Assembly (NCBI RefSeq): GCF_000021565.1
Contig: NC_012440.1
Location: forward strand, 1,194,210 to 1,258,209
Reading direction: 5' to 3'
DNA: 64,000 nt
Source: Persephonella marina EX-H1
GTDB lineage: Bacteria > Aquificota > Aquificia > Aquificales > Hydrogenothermaceae
Both the position numbers and the translations under genes were made by a program. The notes beneath the pieces are model-generated. The model had not been told where the DNA came from. It searched no databases and saw nothing but the letters and a program-made list of their open reading frames with translations. The stretch's first letter is position 1. Each line of letters begins with the position of its first letter. Positions 36,053-44,736 of the stretch are shown one piece after another.

Positions 36053-36797
36053 TTAATTCATAAGCCAAACTTGCCAAAACTATATAATGAATAGCCAAAT
36101 TTTTATCTATTTTATAAGCAGGTGTGTGAACCTTTTCATTGCGAAAAAATTGAATTGCCATGTGTAAAAATTTTACTCCTTCAAAAAAATCCCTTTCAGT
36201 TTCGTTTTGAGGTGAATGTCCAAAAATCTTTTCATAATTTTGTTCTCTAAATGCTTCTGTTGCTCTTTCTTTGCCTGTAATCTCTCTTAATTTTTCTCTT
36301 ACAATTTTAAAAGACTCTTCAACAGCATGAAAATAATGTCCGTCTGCTAATAATTCCTTGACATGAGCAAAAACTTTATTGTTTAGAACTATATTGATAT
36401 TTCCATTAATTATGTTTGCTTCTAAATTCGATACTTCTTTATTTAAATCAATAATATTGTTATCTAATTTTTTAGCTATTTTATAAGCCGCCTTTATTAA
36501 CTCATCGGGATAATTTTCTTTTTTGAAATCACCTATTAAAATTTTATGCTCAATGTATTCTATTAGCTTTATAATACTTTTGGCCACTGTTTTGTTGTCT
36601 TCAATTCTCCAGAAAGCACGTAATCTATTTGCTTTAGAACCTGAGCGATAATTGTATTTGTCATCAAATATATTAACGTTAAGCTCTTCTTTAAAAAATT
36701 CCTCCATTGATAAATTGCTAAAATCTGAGACATATCCATCACCCATTTCAAAAAGTTTTTCTAAAACCTGTTTATCAAAGGTGTTTAAATTTGCCAT
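36027..36797 (-). CDS. AbiJ-like protein with C-terminal HEPN (TIGR02391-type) domain
   Basis: A 256-residue soluble protein. Residues 1-80 (KLFEMGDGYVSDFSNLSMEE, NIFDDKYNYRSGSKANRLRA) resemble the N-terminal domain found in AbiJ-type abortive-infection proteins. The C-terminal part (about 140-250: HVKELLADGHYFHAVEESFK ... FFRNEKVHTPA) is a TIGR02391/Ymh-like domain and carries RNEKVH at 219-224, an RxxxxH HEPN ribonuclease motif. It sits between hsdM and hsdS, 10 nt after hsdM, so it is an inbuilt part of the operon. A back-up suicide RNase triggered when restriction fails is a reasonable guess, not shown. Confidence 0.72.
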   Translation of the reverse strand: MANLNTFDKQVLEKLFEMGDGYVSDFSNLSMEEFFKEELNVNIFDDKYNYRSGSKANRLRAFWRIEDNKTVAKSIIKLIEYIEHKILIGDFKKENYPDELIKAAYKIAKKLDNNIIDLNKEVSNLEANIINGNINIVLNNKVFAHVKELLADGHYFHAVEESFKIVREKLREITGKERATEAFREQNYEKIFGHSPQNETERDFFEGVKFLHMAIQFFRNEKVHTPAYKIDKNLAIHYIVLASLAYELIDRGKNNE

Positions 36798-36807
36798 TTT
36801 ATCCTAC

Positions 36808-39504
36808 CTAAAAACTAAATCCCATTGTTTTTAAATGCTCTTTTACTTTTTGCTCGTATTCTTCTGCTTCTTTCTCAATTTCAGGTAATGGATTTTCGTA
36901 TCTTTCATAAAGTTCTTTTATTCTATTAATCAGTTTCATAATTAATTCTTCAATCTCATCATTTACCGCTTCTTTTAAAGATTTCAACCATTTTTTATTT
37001 ATTACTAAATCTCTAACTTCTTCCTGTGTAAAACTTTTATACTTTTCAAGAAGTTTTTTATCAAGCTCTTTTTCTTTCTCTTTTATCTCTTTCTTAAGAT
37101 CTGCCTCTTTTTCTAAAAGGTTTAGGTATTTTTCTAAAATACTAATCTCTTTTAAAAATTCTCTATTAGTATCTTTTGCTATTAAATTTTGAGTTTTTTC
37201 CTCAAGTTCATTTTTTAAACTTTTAATTTCTTTCTTTTTATCTTTTATGACTTTTAAAATTTCTAAGAGTTCGTTTAGAAGTTTTTTTTCTTTCTCATCA
37301 GAAGTAGTTTTAGCTTTTTCTTTTAAATACTTTTGAGAAAGCTCTTTTTTAGAGAAAATACCTAAAGAATGGGCTAATTCCAATTTGTTTAGCATTAATA
37401 TCTCCAATTCTTTTTCAAGTCCTAATAATTGATTATATTCATCTTCGAAATATTCCTCCCACGCTAATCTTTTAAAATCTTCTAAATTTTCTAAAACATC
37501 AGATTTTTTCTCTACCTCAAATAACGCTTCATCTTCTCCAGAATTTTCTTCTTTTAACTCTTCTCTTTGTCTGATAATTTCATCTTTTTGTGCTTCCAAG
37601 CTTTCAATTTCTTCTTTTTCTTCTTTGAAAAATTCATTTATAACAATATCTTTTGGCAAAATATCACAAGTCCAACCTTTGTCTATTTCTTTACCTTTCT
37701 TGTTCTTCTCTATTATTCTATAAGGTTCTGCAACCCAGCCTTTTTCAATAATCATATAGATATCATCTTTTATTGTTTCATCCCAGTAATCCATAAGAAT
37801 TTGATAAATTGCATACTCATCAATCAGATTTAAAGGTTTATAAAATTCAAGTAAACTTTCTGAAATAGTTTTGATAAACTCTTTTGGATGAGTGTTTTTA
37901 TCAATTCCTGTTAAAATAGGCATATTTTCATCTGTCCATTTTTCAAATACTGCTAAAGCATGTGATTTGAACTCTTTCACTTCTTCCGCATTTTCTATGA
38001 TTTCTGTTAAGTTATCAATATCAACATTCAAAGTGTAATAACCTTCTTCTTTTTTTCTAAATAACCGATTTTTTAAATCATTAAAAACATTTAAAATTTC
38101 TATCTTGTCTATATCCCTTTTTGGAATGCCTCCATGTAAATGTGCATAAATATCTTGAATATCTTCTTTTTCTGTACTTTCAATATATCTTGGAATATTT
38201 AAGTTGTAGTCATTTTTCTCAATCTCCTCAAGGCTTACCATACGGGAATAGCCAGGGATTTCTTTAAAATTAACAAATGTATCTACAATTTTATGAATAT
38301 CCCTTTCTCTTAATCTGTTTTTGTTTCCGTCTTTCCTGTATCCCTTAGATGCATCAATTATAAAAATTCCTTTTCTTGCTTGAGCATTTTTTTTGTCTAT
38401 TACTAAAATAACAGCAGGAATACCAGTTCCATAAAATAGGTTTGGAGGCAAGCCTATAATACCCTTTATATATCCTTTTTTAATCAAATTCTTTCTAATC
38501 TCAGCTTCAGCATTCCCTCTAAATAAAACACCATGAGGCAAAATAATTGCACCTTTTCCTTTAGACTTTAGAGACTTTATAAAATGAAGTAGAAAAGCAT
38601 AATCTCCATTTTTAGCTGGAGGAACTCCATCGTCAAATCTGTGGTATTGGTCATTTTTTACATTAACACCATCCATCCAGTTTTTTTGTGAAAATGGTGG
38701 ATTTGCAACTGCAAAATCAAATGTTTTTAAACTTCCATCAGGATTTTTAAATTTAGGGTGTGATAATGTATTCCCTTGTGCTATTTCCGCATCAGGTCTT
38801 CCGTGCAGTATCATATTCATTCTTGCAATATTAGCTACATTTATATCTATTTCTTGTCCGTAAAGGGATATTTTTACAGGAGCTTCATCTGCTACTTTTA
38901 AAAGCAGAGAACCACTTCCACAAGTTGGGTCGTATGCTGTTTGGTCTGGTGAGGTTGCTTTTTCAACACCGATAATTTTAGCCATTACTCTTGATACTTC
39001 AGCAGGAGTGTAAAACTGTCCTTTGCTTTTACCTGCTTCTGTTGCAAATTTCTTCATAAAGTATTCATATACGTCACCGAGGATATCGTCTCCATCCGAT
39101 CTGTTTCTTGAAAAATTAAGCTCTGGATTTTCAAAAATACCTATAAGCTTTGTTAATCTATCAACCTTTTCTTTTCCAGTGCCAAGCTTTGTATCATCAT
39201 CAAAATCAACTATATCTATCACACCCTTTAAACCATTTTCTTCAGCTAATTTTGATAAAACTATATTTATTCTTTCTCCAATATTTTTTTTACCTTTTGC
39301 TTCTATTAAATCGTCAAAGCTTCCACCTTCAGGAACTATAAATCCATCTTCATTATAAGGGTCTCCTTTGTATTTGTCTGTTACATACTTAACAAATAGG
39401 ATAGTTAATACATAGTCTTTATACTGGCTTGCATCCATTCCCCCTCTGAGTGCATTTGCAGCCTCCCAAAGATGATTGTAAAGTTGTGTTTTCTTGATTG
39501 CCAA
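36808..39504 (-). CDS. hsdM: Type I restriction-modification methyltransferase, long form
   Basis: N6-adenine methyltransferase of the type I complex. HsdM N-terminal helical domain (LWEAANALRGGMDASQYKDY), then GQFYTPAEVSRVM at 162-174, SAM-binding DPTCGSGSLLLKV at 192-204 and catalytic NPPFSQKNW at 268-276. At 898 aa it is far longer than the usual 500: from about 590 a Lys/Glu-rich coiled coil runs to the end. This enlarged type is known but uncommon. The TTG start at 39504 follows AGGAGGG. First gene of the hsdM-HEPN-hsdS-ATPase-hsdR-YgjP operon. Confidence 0.95.
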   Translation of the reverse strand: MAIKKTQLYNHLWEAANALRGGMDASQYKDYVLTILFVKYVTDKYKGDPYNEDGFIVPEGGSFDDLIEAKGKKNIGERINIVLSKLAEENGLKGVIDIVDFDDDTKLGTGKEKVDRLTKLIGIFENPELNFSRNRSDGDDILGDVYEYFMKKFATEAGKSKGQFYTPAEVSRVMAKIIGVEKATSPDQTAYDPTCGSGSLLLKVADEAPVKISLYGQEIDINVANIARMNMILHGRPDAEIAQGNTLSHPKFKNPDGSLKTFDFAVANPPFSQKNWMDGVNVKNDQYHRFDDGVPPAKNGDYAFLLHFIKSLKSKGKGAIILPHGVLFRGNAEAEIRKNLIKKGYIKGIIGLPPNLFYGTGIPAVILVIDKKNAQARKGIFIIDASKGYRKDGNKNRLRERDIHKIVDTFVNFKEIPGYSRMVSLEEIEKNDYNLNIPRYIESTEKEDIQDIYAHLHGGIPKRDIDKIEILNVFNDLKNRLFRKKEEGYYTLNVDIDNLTEIIENAEEVKEFKSHALAVFEKWTDENMPILTGIDKNTHPKEFIKTISESLLEFYKPLNLIDEYAIYQILMDYWDETIKDDIYMIIEKGWVAEPYRIIEKNKKGKEIDKGWTCDILPKDIVINEFFKEEKEEIESLEAQKDEIIRQREELKEENSGEDEALFEVEKKSDVLENLEDFKRLAWEEYFEDEYNQLLGLEKELEILMLNKLELAHSLGIFSKKELSQKYLKEKAKTTSDEKEKKLLNELLEILKVIKDKKKEIKSLKNELEEKTQNLIAKDTNREFLKEISILEKYLNLLEKEADLKKEIKEKEKELDKKLLEKYKSFTQEEVRDLVINKKWLKSLKEAVNDEIEELIMKLINRIKELYERYENPLPEIEKEAEEYEQKVKEHLKTMGFSF

Positions 39505-39764
39505 GATTTAAACCCTCCTATTTCTTGGTACTTGAAAAACTCCCATTTCTACAGGTGAATTGTTTCAATACAATCTAAAATTATGATATTACATCATGTT
39601 AAGAATCATGTCTATTTTTCCTTCTGTATTACTTTTCCTTTAAATTTCAATTTAAAATTATTTTAACCAAAATGGCCATAAACGTATACCCTCGCTATGT
39701 GTTTCACATAGTATAATTTCTGTATCTACTATAAATAATCATCCGGATTTTCAATAACTTCGTA
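39505..39764. promoter_or_regulatory. Intergenic region before hsdM with hairpin and operator-like palindromes
   Basis: Holds the hsdM promoter region. A 7-bp hairpin CTATGTG-TTT-CACATAG lies at 39695-39711, about 54 nt after tniQ; no T-run follows on the minus strand, so it is not a clear terminator. Nearer hsdM are ATTGT-N6-ACAAT and ATGAT-N5-ATCAT inverted repeats that could be operators. No C-protein-like regulator gene is seen. Confidence 0.4.
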
Positions 39765-40934
39765 TCAAAGCTCTACGGTTCTTCTTTTATCTAAATAACA
39801 ATCAAACATTTTAGATAATTTTTTGTAGCTTGGTTTTATTCCTTTTTTCTTTAAATATTTAACTGCACTTTTAATTTCTTCATCCGTTGGGAAATAATGT
39901 TTATTACTAAATTGTTTAATAAGCTCATCATACCAGAAAGGAATGTATTCAATACCTCTGTTTAGAAATGGAAATCCTATTTTATTATCTTTAATATATT
40001 TTTCAAAACTATCTTTACTTTTAAATATCTCCATAGCTACTGTGAATAAAATATAGTGTTCTTTTATAGATAGATCTTCTAGAAATCTTTTCTTTTTGTT
40101 TTTCTCTTCGGGAAGTTGGATATTTAATAAATGAGATTCTTCGTTTAGTAATTCGATTGTTCGGAAATTATAAAAATATAAAAATCTTAAAACTTGCTTA
40201 AGTATAGGAAAAAAGAAAATAGATAAAATGGGTTTTCCTTCAAATATAAAAACTCCTGATTCCAATATTTCATTTATTTTCTGTATATTTTTGAAACCAC
40301 TCGATAATTTGGATACATACTTGATAGGAGACTGACTAAAAGAAAATCCACATTTATGACAGTGATATTCTTTTATATCATATTTTCTTTTGTTTGGAGA
40401 AAATACTTCTCCACATTCTGGACAGTTATCGTATAAAAAACATTTATGCTTTAAACAAATTGTAGAAAAAGATAACCTCCAGTATTTTTTTAAATATTGT
40501 TCTTTACTTTCTTTTAAACATAAAGGACAAAATCTTATCGCTTTTTTTATAGCTCTTCCTTTTCTAAATCTCGGCTGTAAAATAAATAAATTTCTGTTTG
40601 ATTTATTTAAATTTATAAACAGGTATCCTTCATACGATTTTAATGTCATACCTAAAAAGTCTTCTTTTTTATAATAGGTTTTAGAAACTAACTGTTTAAT
40701 AAAATTTTCATTGATCCCAACTAAATCAATATCTCTGTGAAATATATGTCTATCAAAATTATAAAAATATAAAGATATAAAAGCTGGAGGGTTCATATAG
40801 TGAGCATAAGCCTCTCTTAATAGCCATGAAGATAAAAGCTCATTTTTTAATGGCTTTAGTCTTATTGGAAATTTAGAGTTTTTATGTTTGAAAGTATTTG
40901 AGTAAGATGATTGGCTTTTAAAATAATCTCCCAA
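39765..40934 (-). CDS. tniQ: TniQ/TnsD-like target-selection protein
   Basis: Chooses the insertion site for the Tn7-like transposase. 389 aa with the TniQ opening PIRLKPLKNELLSSWLLREAY and the double zinc ribbon: C136, C139, C160, H163, C171, C174, C192 and C195. The C-terminal region (PTDEEIKSAVKYLKKKGIKP) reads like a helix-turn-helix DNA-binding segment, as in TnsD-type proteins that read a fixed chromosomal site; here that would be the tRNA-His locus. Shorter than Tn7 TnsD (about 500). Start is TTG at 40934. Last of the tnsABC-tniQ run. Confidence 0.9.
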   Translation of the reverse strand: MGDYFKSQSSYSNTFKHKNSKFPIRLKPLKNELLSSWLLREAYAHYMNPPAFISLYFYNFDRHIFHRDIDLVGINENFIKQLVSKTYYKKEDFLGMTLKSYEGYLFINLNKSNRNLFILQPRFRKGRAIKKAIRFCPLCLKESKEQYLKKYWRLSFSTICLKHKCFLYDNCPECGEVFSPNKRKYDIKEYHCHKCGFSFSQSPIKYVSKLSSGFKNIQKINEILESGVFIFEGKPILSIFFFPILKQVLRFLYFYNFRTIELLNEESHLLNIQLPEEKNKKKRFLEDLSIKEHYILFTVAMEIFKSKDSFEKYIKDNKIGFPFLNRGIEYIPFWYDELIKQFSNKHYFPTDEEIKSAVKYLKKKGIKPSYKKLSKMFDCYLDKRRTVEL

Positions 40935-40951
40935 TTTTATAAATTCCTATA

Positions 40952-41863
40952 TTAATTTAAATGTATAATATCTCTACTTTGTGATAATGGAATATAATCA
41001 ATTTCCTTTAAATCTTCCTCAGATATTTTTTCTTTTCCAGTCTTTATAGCATTTATTGCCATTAGATTTACTATTTCTACAATTTCACCTATTAATCCTT
41101 CACTATAAGTTAGTATCTTATTAGCTAATTGCATATTTTTGTGAATATAAGAAGGTTTTCTTAAAGGAAGAGTCTTCTCTAAAGAGAGTAATAATCCTAT
41201 GTAATTTTTATTAAATGACCATCTCTCCAAATAGACGGGTCTAAATCTACTGCTTATCTGTTTGTCAGTACTAACGGCATTAACTGCTTCTATTATTCCT
41301 GCTAAAACTATAGGAATTTTTAAAATATTTGATAAGTTTTTTATAGCATTCATAAACTCTCGCTGTTTACTGAAATTTCCGCTTAAAATATTGTGAATTT
41401 CATCAATTATTAGCATTCTTACTTTGAAAACTTTAAAGAAATATACGATTTTTTCTTCTTGTAAAGATAAAGTTTCGCTCTTCCTTACTTCAATATTCAA
41501 GCTCATAAATATGTAATTATACAAAGCCTTAATATCGGGTCTGGGTGGAGCTTGAACCATAACAACAGGGATTTGTGCTGCTTCTATTTCCTCAATAGGA
41601 GGATTTAAATCATGGAATTTTTTGATAATACTTGTTTTTCCATTATTACTCTCTCCTACTAATAGTAAATTAGGCATTCTGCTTCTTGGAGGTTCGTTCA
41701 TTAAATTATTTAATTTCTCTATAATTCTTTTTGCCTTTGGGTAATAAACAAACTTTTCGCTTTTAATGTAATTAATTCTTATTTTATCCGATGCATATAA
41801 CTTTTCTTTTGTTTTTTTCTCTAGAAACTTTAGGTACTCTTTATCAAAATCATAAAGACCCAT
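40952..41863 (-). CDS. tnsC: TnsC/TniB-like AAA+ transposition regulator
   Basis: ATP-dependent link between target selector and transposase. Walker A GESNNGKTS at 70-78, Walker B LIIDEIHN at 151-158, followed by the sensor region IPIVLAGIIEA. At 303 aa it is TniB-sized rather than Tn7 TnsC-sized (555), so it lacks the large extensions of Tn7 TnsC. Starts behind AGGAG, 4 nt after the tnsB stop. Confidence 0.92.
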   Translation of the reverse strand: MGLYDFDKEYLKFLEKKTKEKLYASDKIRINYIKSEKFVYYPKAKRIIEKLNNLMNEPPRSRMPNLLLVGESNNGKTSIIKKFHDLNPPIEEIEAAQIPVVMVQAPPRPDIKALYNYIFMSLNIEVRKSETLSLQEEKIVYFFKVFKVRMLIIDEIHNILSGNFSKQREFMNAIKNLSNILKIPIVLAGIIEAVNAVSTDKQISSRFRPVYLERWSFNKNYIGLLLSLEKTLPLRKPSYIHKNMQLANKILTYSEGLIGEIVEIVNLMAINAIKTGKEKISEEDLKEIDYIPLSQSRDIIHLN

Positions 41864-41867
41864 GATA

Positions 41868-43727
41868 TTATTCTCCTATATCAATATCAAAGTTTGGAAT
41901 ATTATCTAAATCAAAATCTACATTTAAATTAGTATCTTTTTTCTGAGTATTATTGCTACTTCCTAAGTATTCTTTCCTATTTTCTAAATAATTTTTAGAT
42001 GACTTCTTACGGCGTACTTTTTTAGATTTTTTTACAGCCTCCTTTTCTATTTCTCTAAGTTTTTTAAATTCTTTAAAAATATTAACTTCATTCTTTTGAT
42101 CAATTTTTTTCTTAGACAAATATTTCTTAACCTGTTTTAACTCTGAGAGAGTTATTTTAGGATTGAGTGTATTCCTATAAGGTATTTCAAAATAATGTTC
42201 TATGGAAGAATCCCATAAATAAATTTTACTTAAGTCCATAGGGTCGTATTTTATTGTATATTTTTTATTCCTTTCGAGATTTATGTATTTTTTCAAGCTT
42301 TCACTGAAATATTTTATTCCAAATAAACTAATACCATCTTTTTGTATACTTCTATATACAGTTGGTAATAATGATATTCTTATTCTTTCAATTTCATCTG
42401 TAGGTATTATTGGAGGTAGTCCTATACTTCTATTTTTTTCATCAAAAATACCTTTTTTATATTTTTCTTCAGGAGATATACCTAAAGATGAATGCTTCTT
42501 TTTATGATATATGTTCACAATATAACTAGCTATGTATTTCTCAAGTTCAAATAACGTATAAGCAGAATGCTTTTCTGAGTTATAATTCTCCCTATAGGTT
42601 TTATTGGAAAATGTTGTACCTGGTAGATTGTGCATTTCCTCATTAAGAGTTCTCATAAATCTTTCTATATGTCCTCCAAAATGAGGAGATCCTTTAGGTC
42701 TATAGTTTATTTCGATTTGATACATATCACAAAAATCCTTTAATGCTCGACTGTGAAATTCTTTTGCATTATCTAAATGTAAAGACTTAGGAACACCGTA
42801 TATAATCCACGCACCTTCTATTCCTAATTTTTCTAAATATTCTTCTTTAGTAGATATACCTAGCATTAATAATTGACCTATTGAAAAGACACTTGGGAAT
42901 TCTAATGAAATAAAAAAACTGTAAACCATTCTACTATATATATCCATAGCTATAGTTATCCAAGGTCTGCCTACAGGTTGCCTGTGTATTTCATCTACTA
43001 CAATTATGTCAAGTAAAGTATGATCTATTTGAATAACTTCTAAGGGGAAATTTACTTCAAAACTTTTTTCAGAGCTTTTAAACTTACTTAAGTATTTAGT
43101 TTTTCCATACCTTTTTTTACATACTTCTTGTTTATCAAGGTCATTAGCTCTTCTCCAAACAGTGGAAAGGGATGGAGGTTTTAAGTTGTTTTCTTCACAA
43201 AAGATACATATTTCATTATAAATTCTACTAATAGAATATTTTTGCTTTGACAAGTACTTTTCTTTTAGAAAGAGTTGAATTATATCTTCTACTTCATCAT
43301 TAAATTTGGTTTTTCTTTTTTTTAAAAAACATCTATTTGGAACTAATGATTCTAAAGATTCTGTTTTTTCAAAACTCTTTATCCATCTGTAAAGTGTAGA
43401 CACAGATAAATTGAATTCTTTTGCCCTTTTTATTACATCTTTTTTACAACGTGAACTGGTTAAAAGTGGTTTTATAATTTCATACCTTCTTTTTGCTATT
43501 TCAAATTCTTTTGATGATTTGTCTGAAAACTCACTATTTACTATCTTATTAAATTTATTCTTAAGATTTTCATCGTATGGTTCTATATCTTTAACCTTTA
43601 TTATTTCTGAGATTCCATTTTCTAAATCCTTAGCTATGACACTTTGTAAATCAGATTTAAAAGATAAGATCTCATAAAGTTTATCCTTATATAAAAACTT
43701 AGTTCCTTGCTTAATGGATATTTTCAT
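41868..43727 (-). CDS. tnsB: TnsB/TniA-like DDE transposase
   Basis: Cuts and joins the transposon 3' ends. 619 aa: N-terminal helix-turn-helix domains (SSRCKKDVIKRAKEFNLSVS, TLYRWIKSF) that bind the end boxes, then an integrase-like core with Asp235 (IQIDHT), Asp319 (HLDNAKEF) and Glu355 (HFGGHIER), all three catalytic residues intact, and a basic C-terminus for TnsC contact. ATG follows AAGGAG. The tnsA-coded 3' end lies 10 nt upstream. Confidence 0.95.
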   Translation of the reverse strand: MKISIKQGTKFLYKDKLYEILSFKSDLQSVIAKDLENGISEIIKVKDIEPYDENLKNKFNKIVNSEFSDKSSKEFEIAKRRYEIIKPLLTSSRCKKDVIKRAKEFNLSVSTLYRWIKSFEKTESLESLVPNRCFLKKRKTKFNDEVEDIIQLFLKEKYLSKQKYSISRIYNEICIFCEENNLKPPSLSTVWRRANDLDKQEVCKKRYGKTKYLSKFKSSEKSFEVNFPLEVIQIDHTLLDIIVVDEIHRQPVGRPWITIAMDIYSRMVYSFFISLEFPSVFSIGQLLMLGISTKEEYLEKLGIEGAWIIYGVPKSLHLDNAKEFHSRALKDFCDMYQIEINYRPKGSPHFGGHIERFMRTLNEEMHNLPGTTFSNKTYRENYNSEKHSAYTLFELEKYIASYIVNIYHKKKHSSLGISPEEKYKKGIFDEKNRSIGLPPIIPTDEIERIRISLLPTVYRSIQKDGISLFGIKYFSESLKKYINLERNKKYTIKYDPMDLSKIYLWDSSIEHYFEIPYRNTLNPKITLSELKQVKKYLSKKKIDQKNEVNIFKEFKKLREIEKEAVKKSKKVRRKKSSKNYLENRKEYLGSSNNTQKKDTNLNVDFDLDNIPNFDIDIGE

Positions 43728-43736
43728 GGCGTCTCC

Positions 43737-44365
43737 TTATTGTAGAAACAAAACAGAATCTACGGACAGTTCCTTTCGTAAGTTTGTCCTCAATTCTTTT
43801 TTGTATAATAGAAACCAAATAACGGGTAATACTTTGCTTTTTTCTTCTATCTGAAGTAAATCTTTTATTGATTTACTACCGTACTTTGATAGAAAACAAA
43901 AAATTTTTCCACTAATATCATCAAAATTTTCTGGTTTGATTCTGTGTAATCTCAAAAACTCTATATTCTTCAACAGAGTCTCATTTAGATCTTCATCAGT
44001 AAAAACTTTAAATTCATAACCGTTTTTTAGACAATAACTTTTTATAGTTTCTAATTTATTAATTAATTTCTTATCTCCCTTATCTATTTCACTCTTATAT
44101 TTTATTTTATTTCTCCTATAACTTCTTTTCCGTTCTTATAGATGATATAAACATCAGGTATATATATAACTTTTCTGTTATTAACTTCACCTAGAATCTC
44201 TATAGGTTGTTCTATATATTTATCTACATTTTCATCATACTCTAACATTAGGAATATTTTTTTCTCCAGTTGAGATTCAAATTCTACTCGTCTATTATTT
44301 TTTATACTAAAAAATGAACCTGCTACAGAACGTGACTGGATAGGAATTTTTCTAATTTTTTGCAT
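43737..44365 (-). pseudogene. tnsA: TnsA endonuclease, interrupted by a -1 frameshift
   Basis: TnsA cuts the 5' strands so that transposition is cut-and-paste. The first 87 residues carry the nuclease triad: Glu in VEFESQLEKK, Asp in IYIPDVYI and ExK in GEIK, then stop at TAA near 44102. Reading shifted by -1 at the A-rich ATAAAATAAAATA continues without a break as KYKSEIDKGDKKLINKLE ... NETLLKNIEFLRLHRIKPEN ... to 43737, the winged-helix C-terminal domain that contacts TnsC. Joined, the product would be about 210 aa, normal for TnsA. Either a recent inactivating indel, a sequencing error in an A-run, or frameshifting. Confidence 0.8.
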
Positions 44366-44558
44366 AGCTATAACCTATACAAACTCTTTTTAATTCTTAA
44401 GCTTAAAGGTAAAGTCTCAAACGAAAAGTTGCAAGCTTTCTGAAAAAGATAAGTGTAGTTTCAATGTTTTTGAAAAAAGTCTCAATTCTTATGAAAAAAA
44501 ATTACGATAAATAGATATTTAGATCATAATTTGGTATCATTATATGTGAAAAACTACA
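44366..44558. repeat. Distal transposon end with spaced TnsB-type boxes
   Basis: Boxes in inverse orientation: 44414-44433 (GTCTCAAACGAAAAG, partial), 44458-44477 and 44479-44498 (GTYTCAATxxTTxTGAAAAA), and a terminal box at 44534-44553, ending ACTACA at 44558. The roughly 35-bp gap before the terminal box makes this the spaced, Tn7-left-like end. The tnsA start is only about 50 bp inside the innermost box, so TnsB binding may autoregulate the tns genes. Confidence 0.75.
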
Positions 44559-44563
44559 ATTGT
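44559..44563. repeat. Target-site duplication, distal side
   Basis: ATTGT, identical to 26767-26771, between the ACTACA terminus and the relic end that starts at 44564. Confidence 0.85.
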
Positions 44564-44608
44564 TGTAGTTTTTCAGAAAATATGAAACTTTTTCAGATAG
44601 ATTGAAAC
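44564..44608 (+). repeat. Relic of a second transposon end (same type as the tRNA-proximal end)
   Basis: Forty-one of 45 bases equal the first 45 bases of the element (26772-26816), including TGTAGTTTTTCAG and two boxes; both boxes read GAAAC in place of GAGAC. The third box and the rest are missing. It points the same way as the tRNA-proximal end, so before the present insertion it lay exactly 33 nt from tRNA-His. Confidence 0.85.
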
Positions 44609-44736
44609 CTTATTTATCTATTCCATAAATCCACTTTTTAAGTCCAAGAATCATTAATCTATTCTAAGTATTTTTAATATTGTAAATTTCCATCAAGTTA
44701 TAATGTGTATGTACATCATAATTTAGGGGGACTGAT

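Larger units (their letters stand above)
26772..44558. mobile_element. Tn7-like transposon carrying a defence operon, inserted beside tRNA-His
   Basis: A 17,787-bp element with inverted ends TGTAGTTTTTCA (26772) and TGAAAAACTACA (ending 44558), flanked by the same 5 bp, ATTGT, on both sides, the 5-bp duplication expected of Tn7-like transposition. Genes at the distal end read inward on the minus strand: tnsA (frame-interrupted), tnsB (DDE transposase), tnsC (AAA+), tniQ (target selector). Cargo: a type I restriction-modification operon with three accessory genes, an unknown 368-aa gene and a decayed IS256 transposase. The interior is visibly more AT-rich, with ATT/TTA-biased codons, than the flanking core genes. 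No cas genes lie inside, so targeting is presumably by TniQ reading the tRNA-His locus. Confidence 0.92.

Noticed and set aside
39695-39711. Hairpin CTATGTG-TTT-CACATAG taken as the tniQ terminator or as a CRISPR-like repeat of a CAST
   Set aside because: No T-run follows on the minus strand and no second repeat unit or cas gene lies inside the element.
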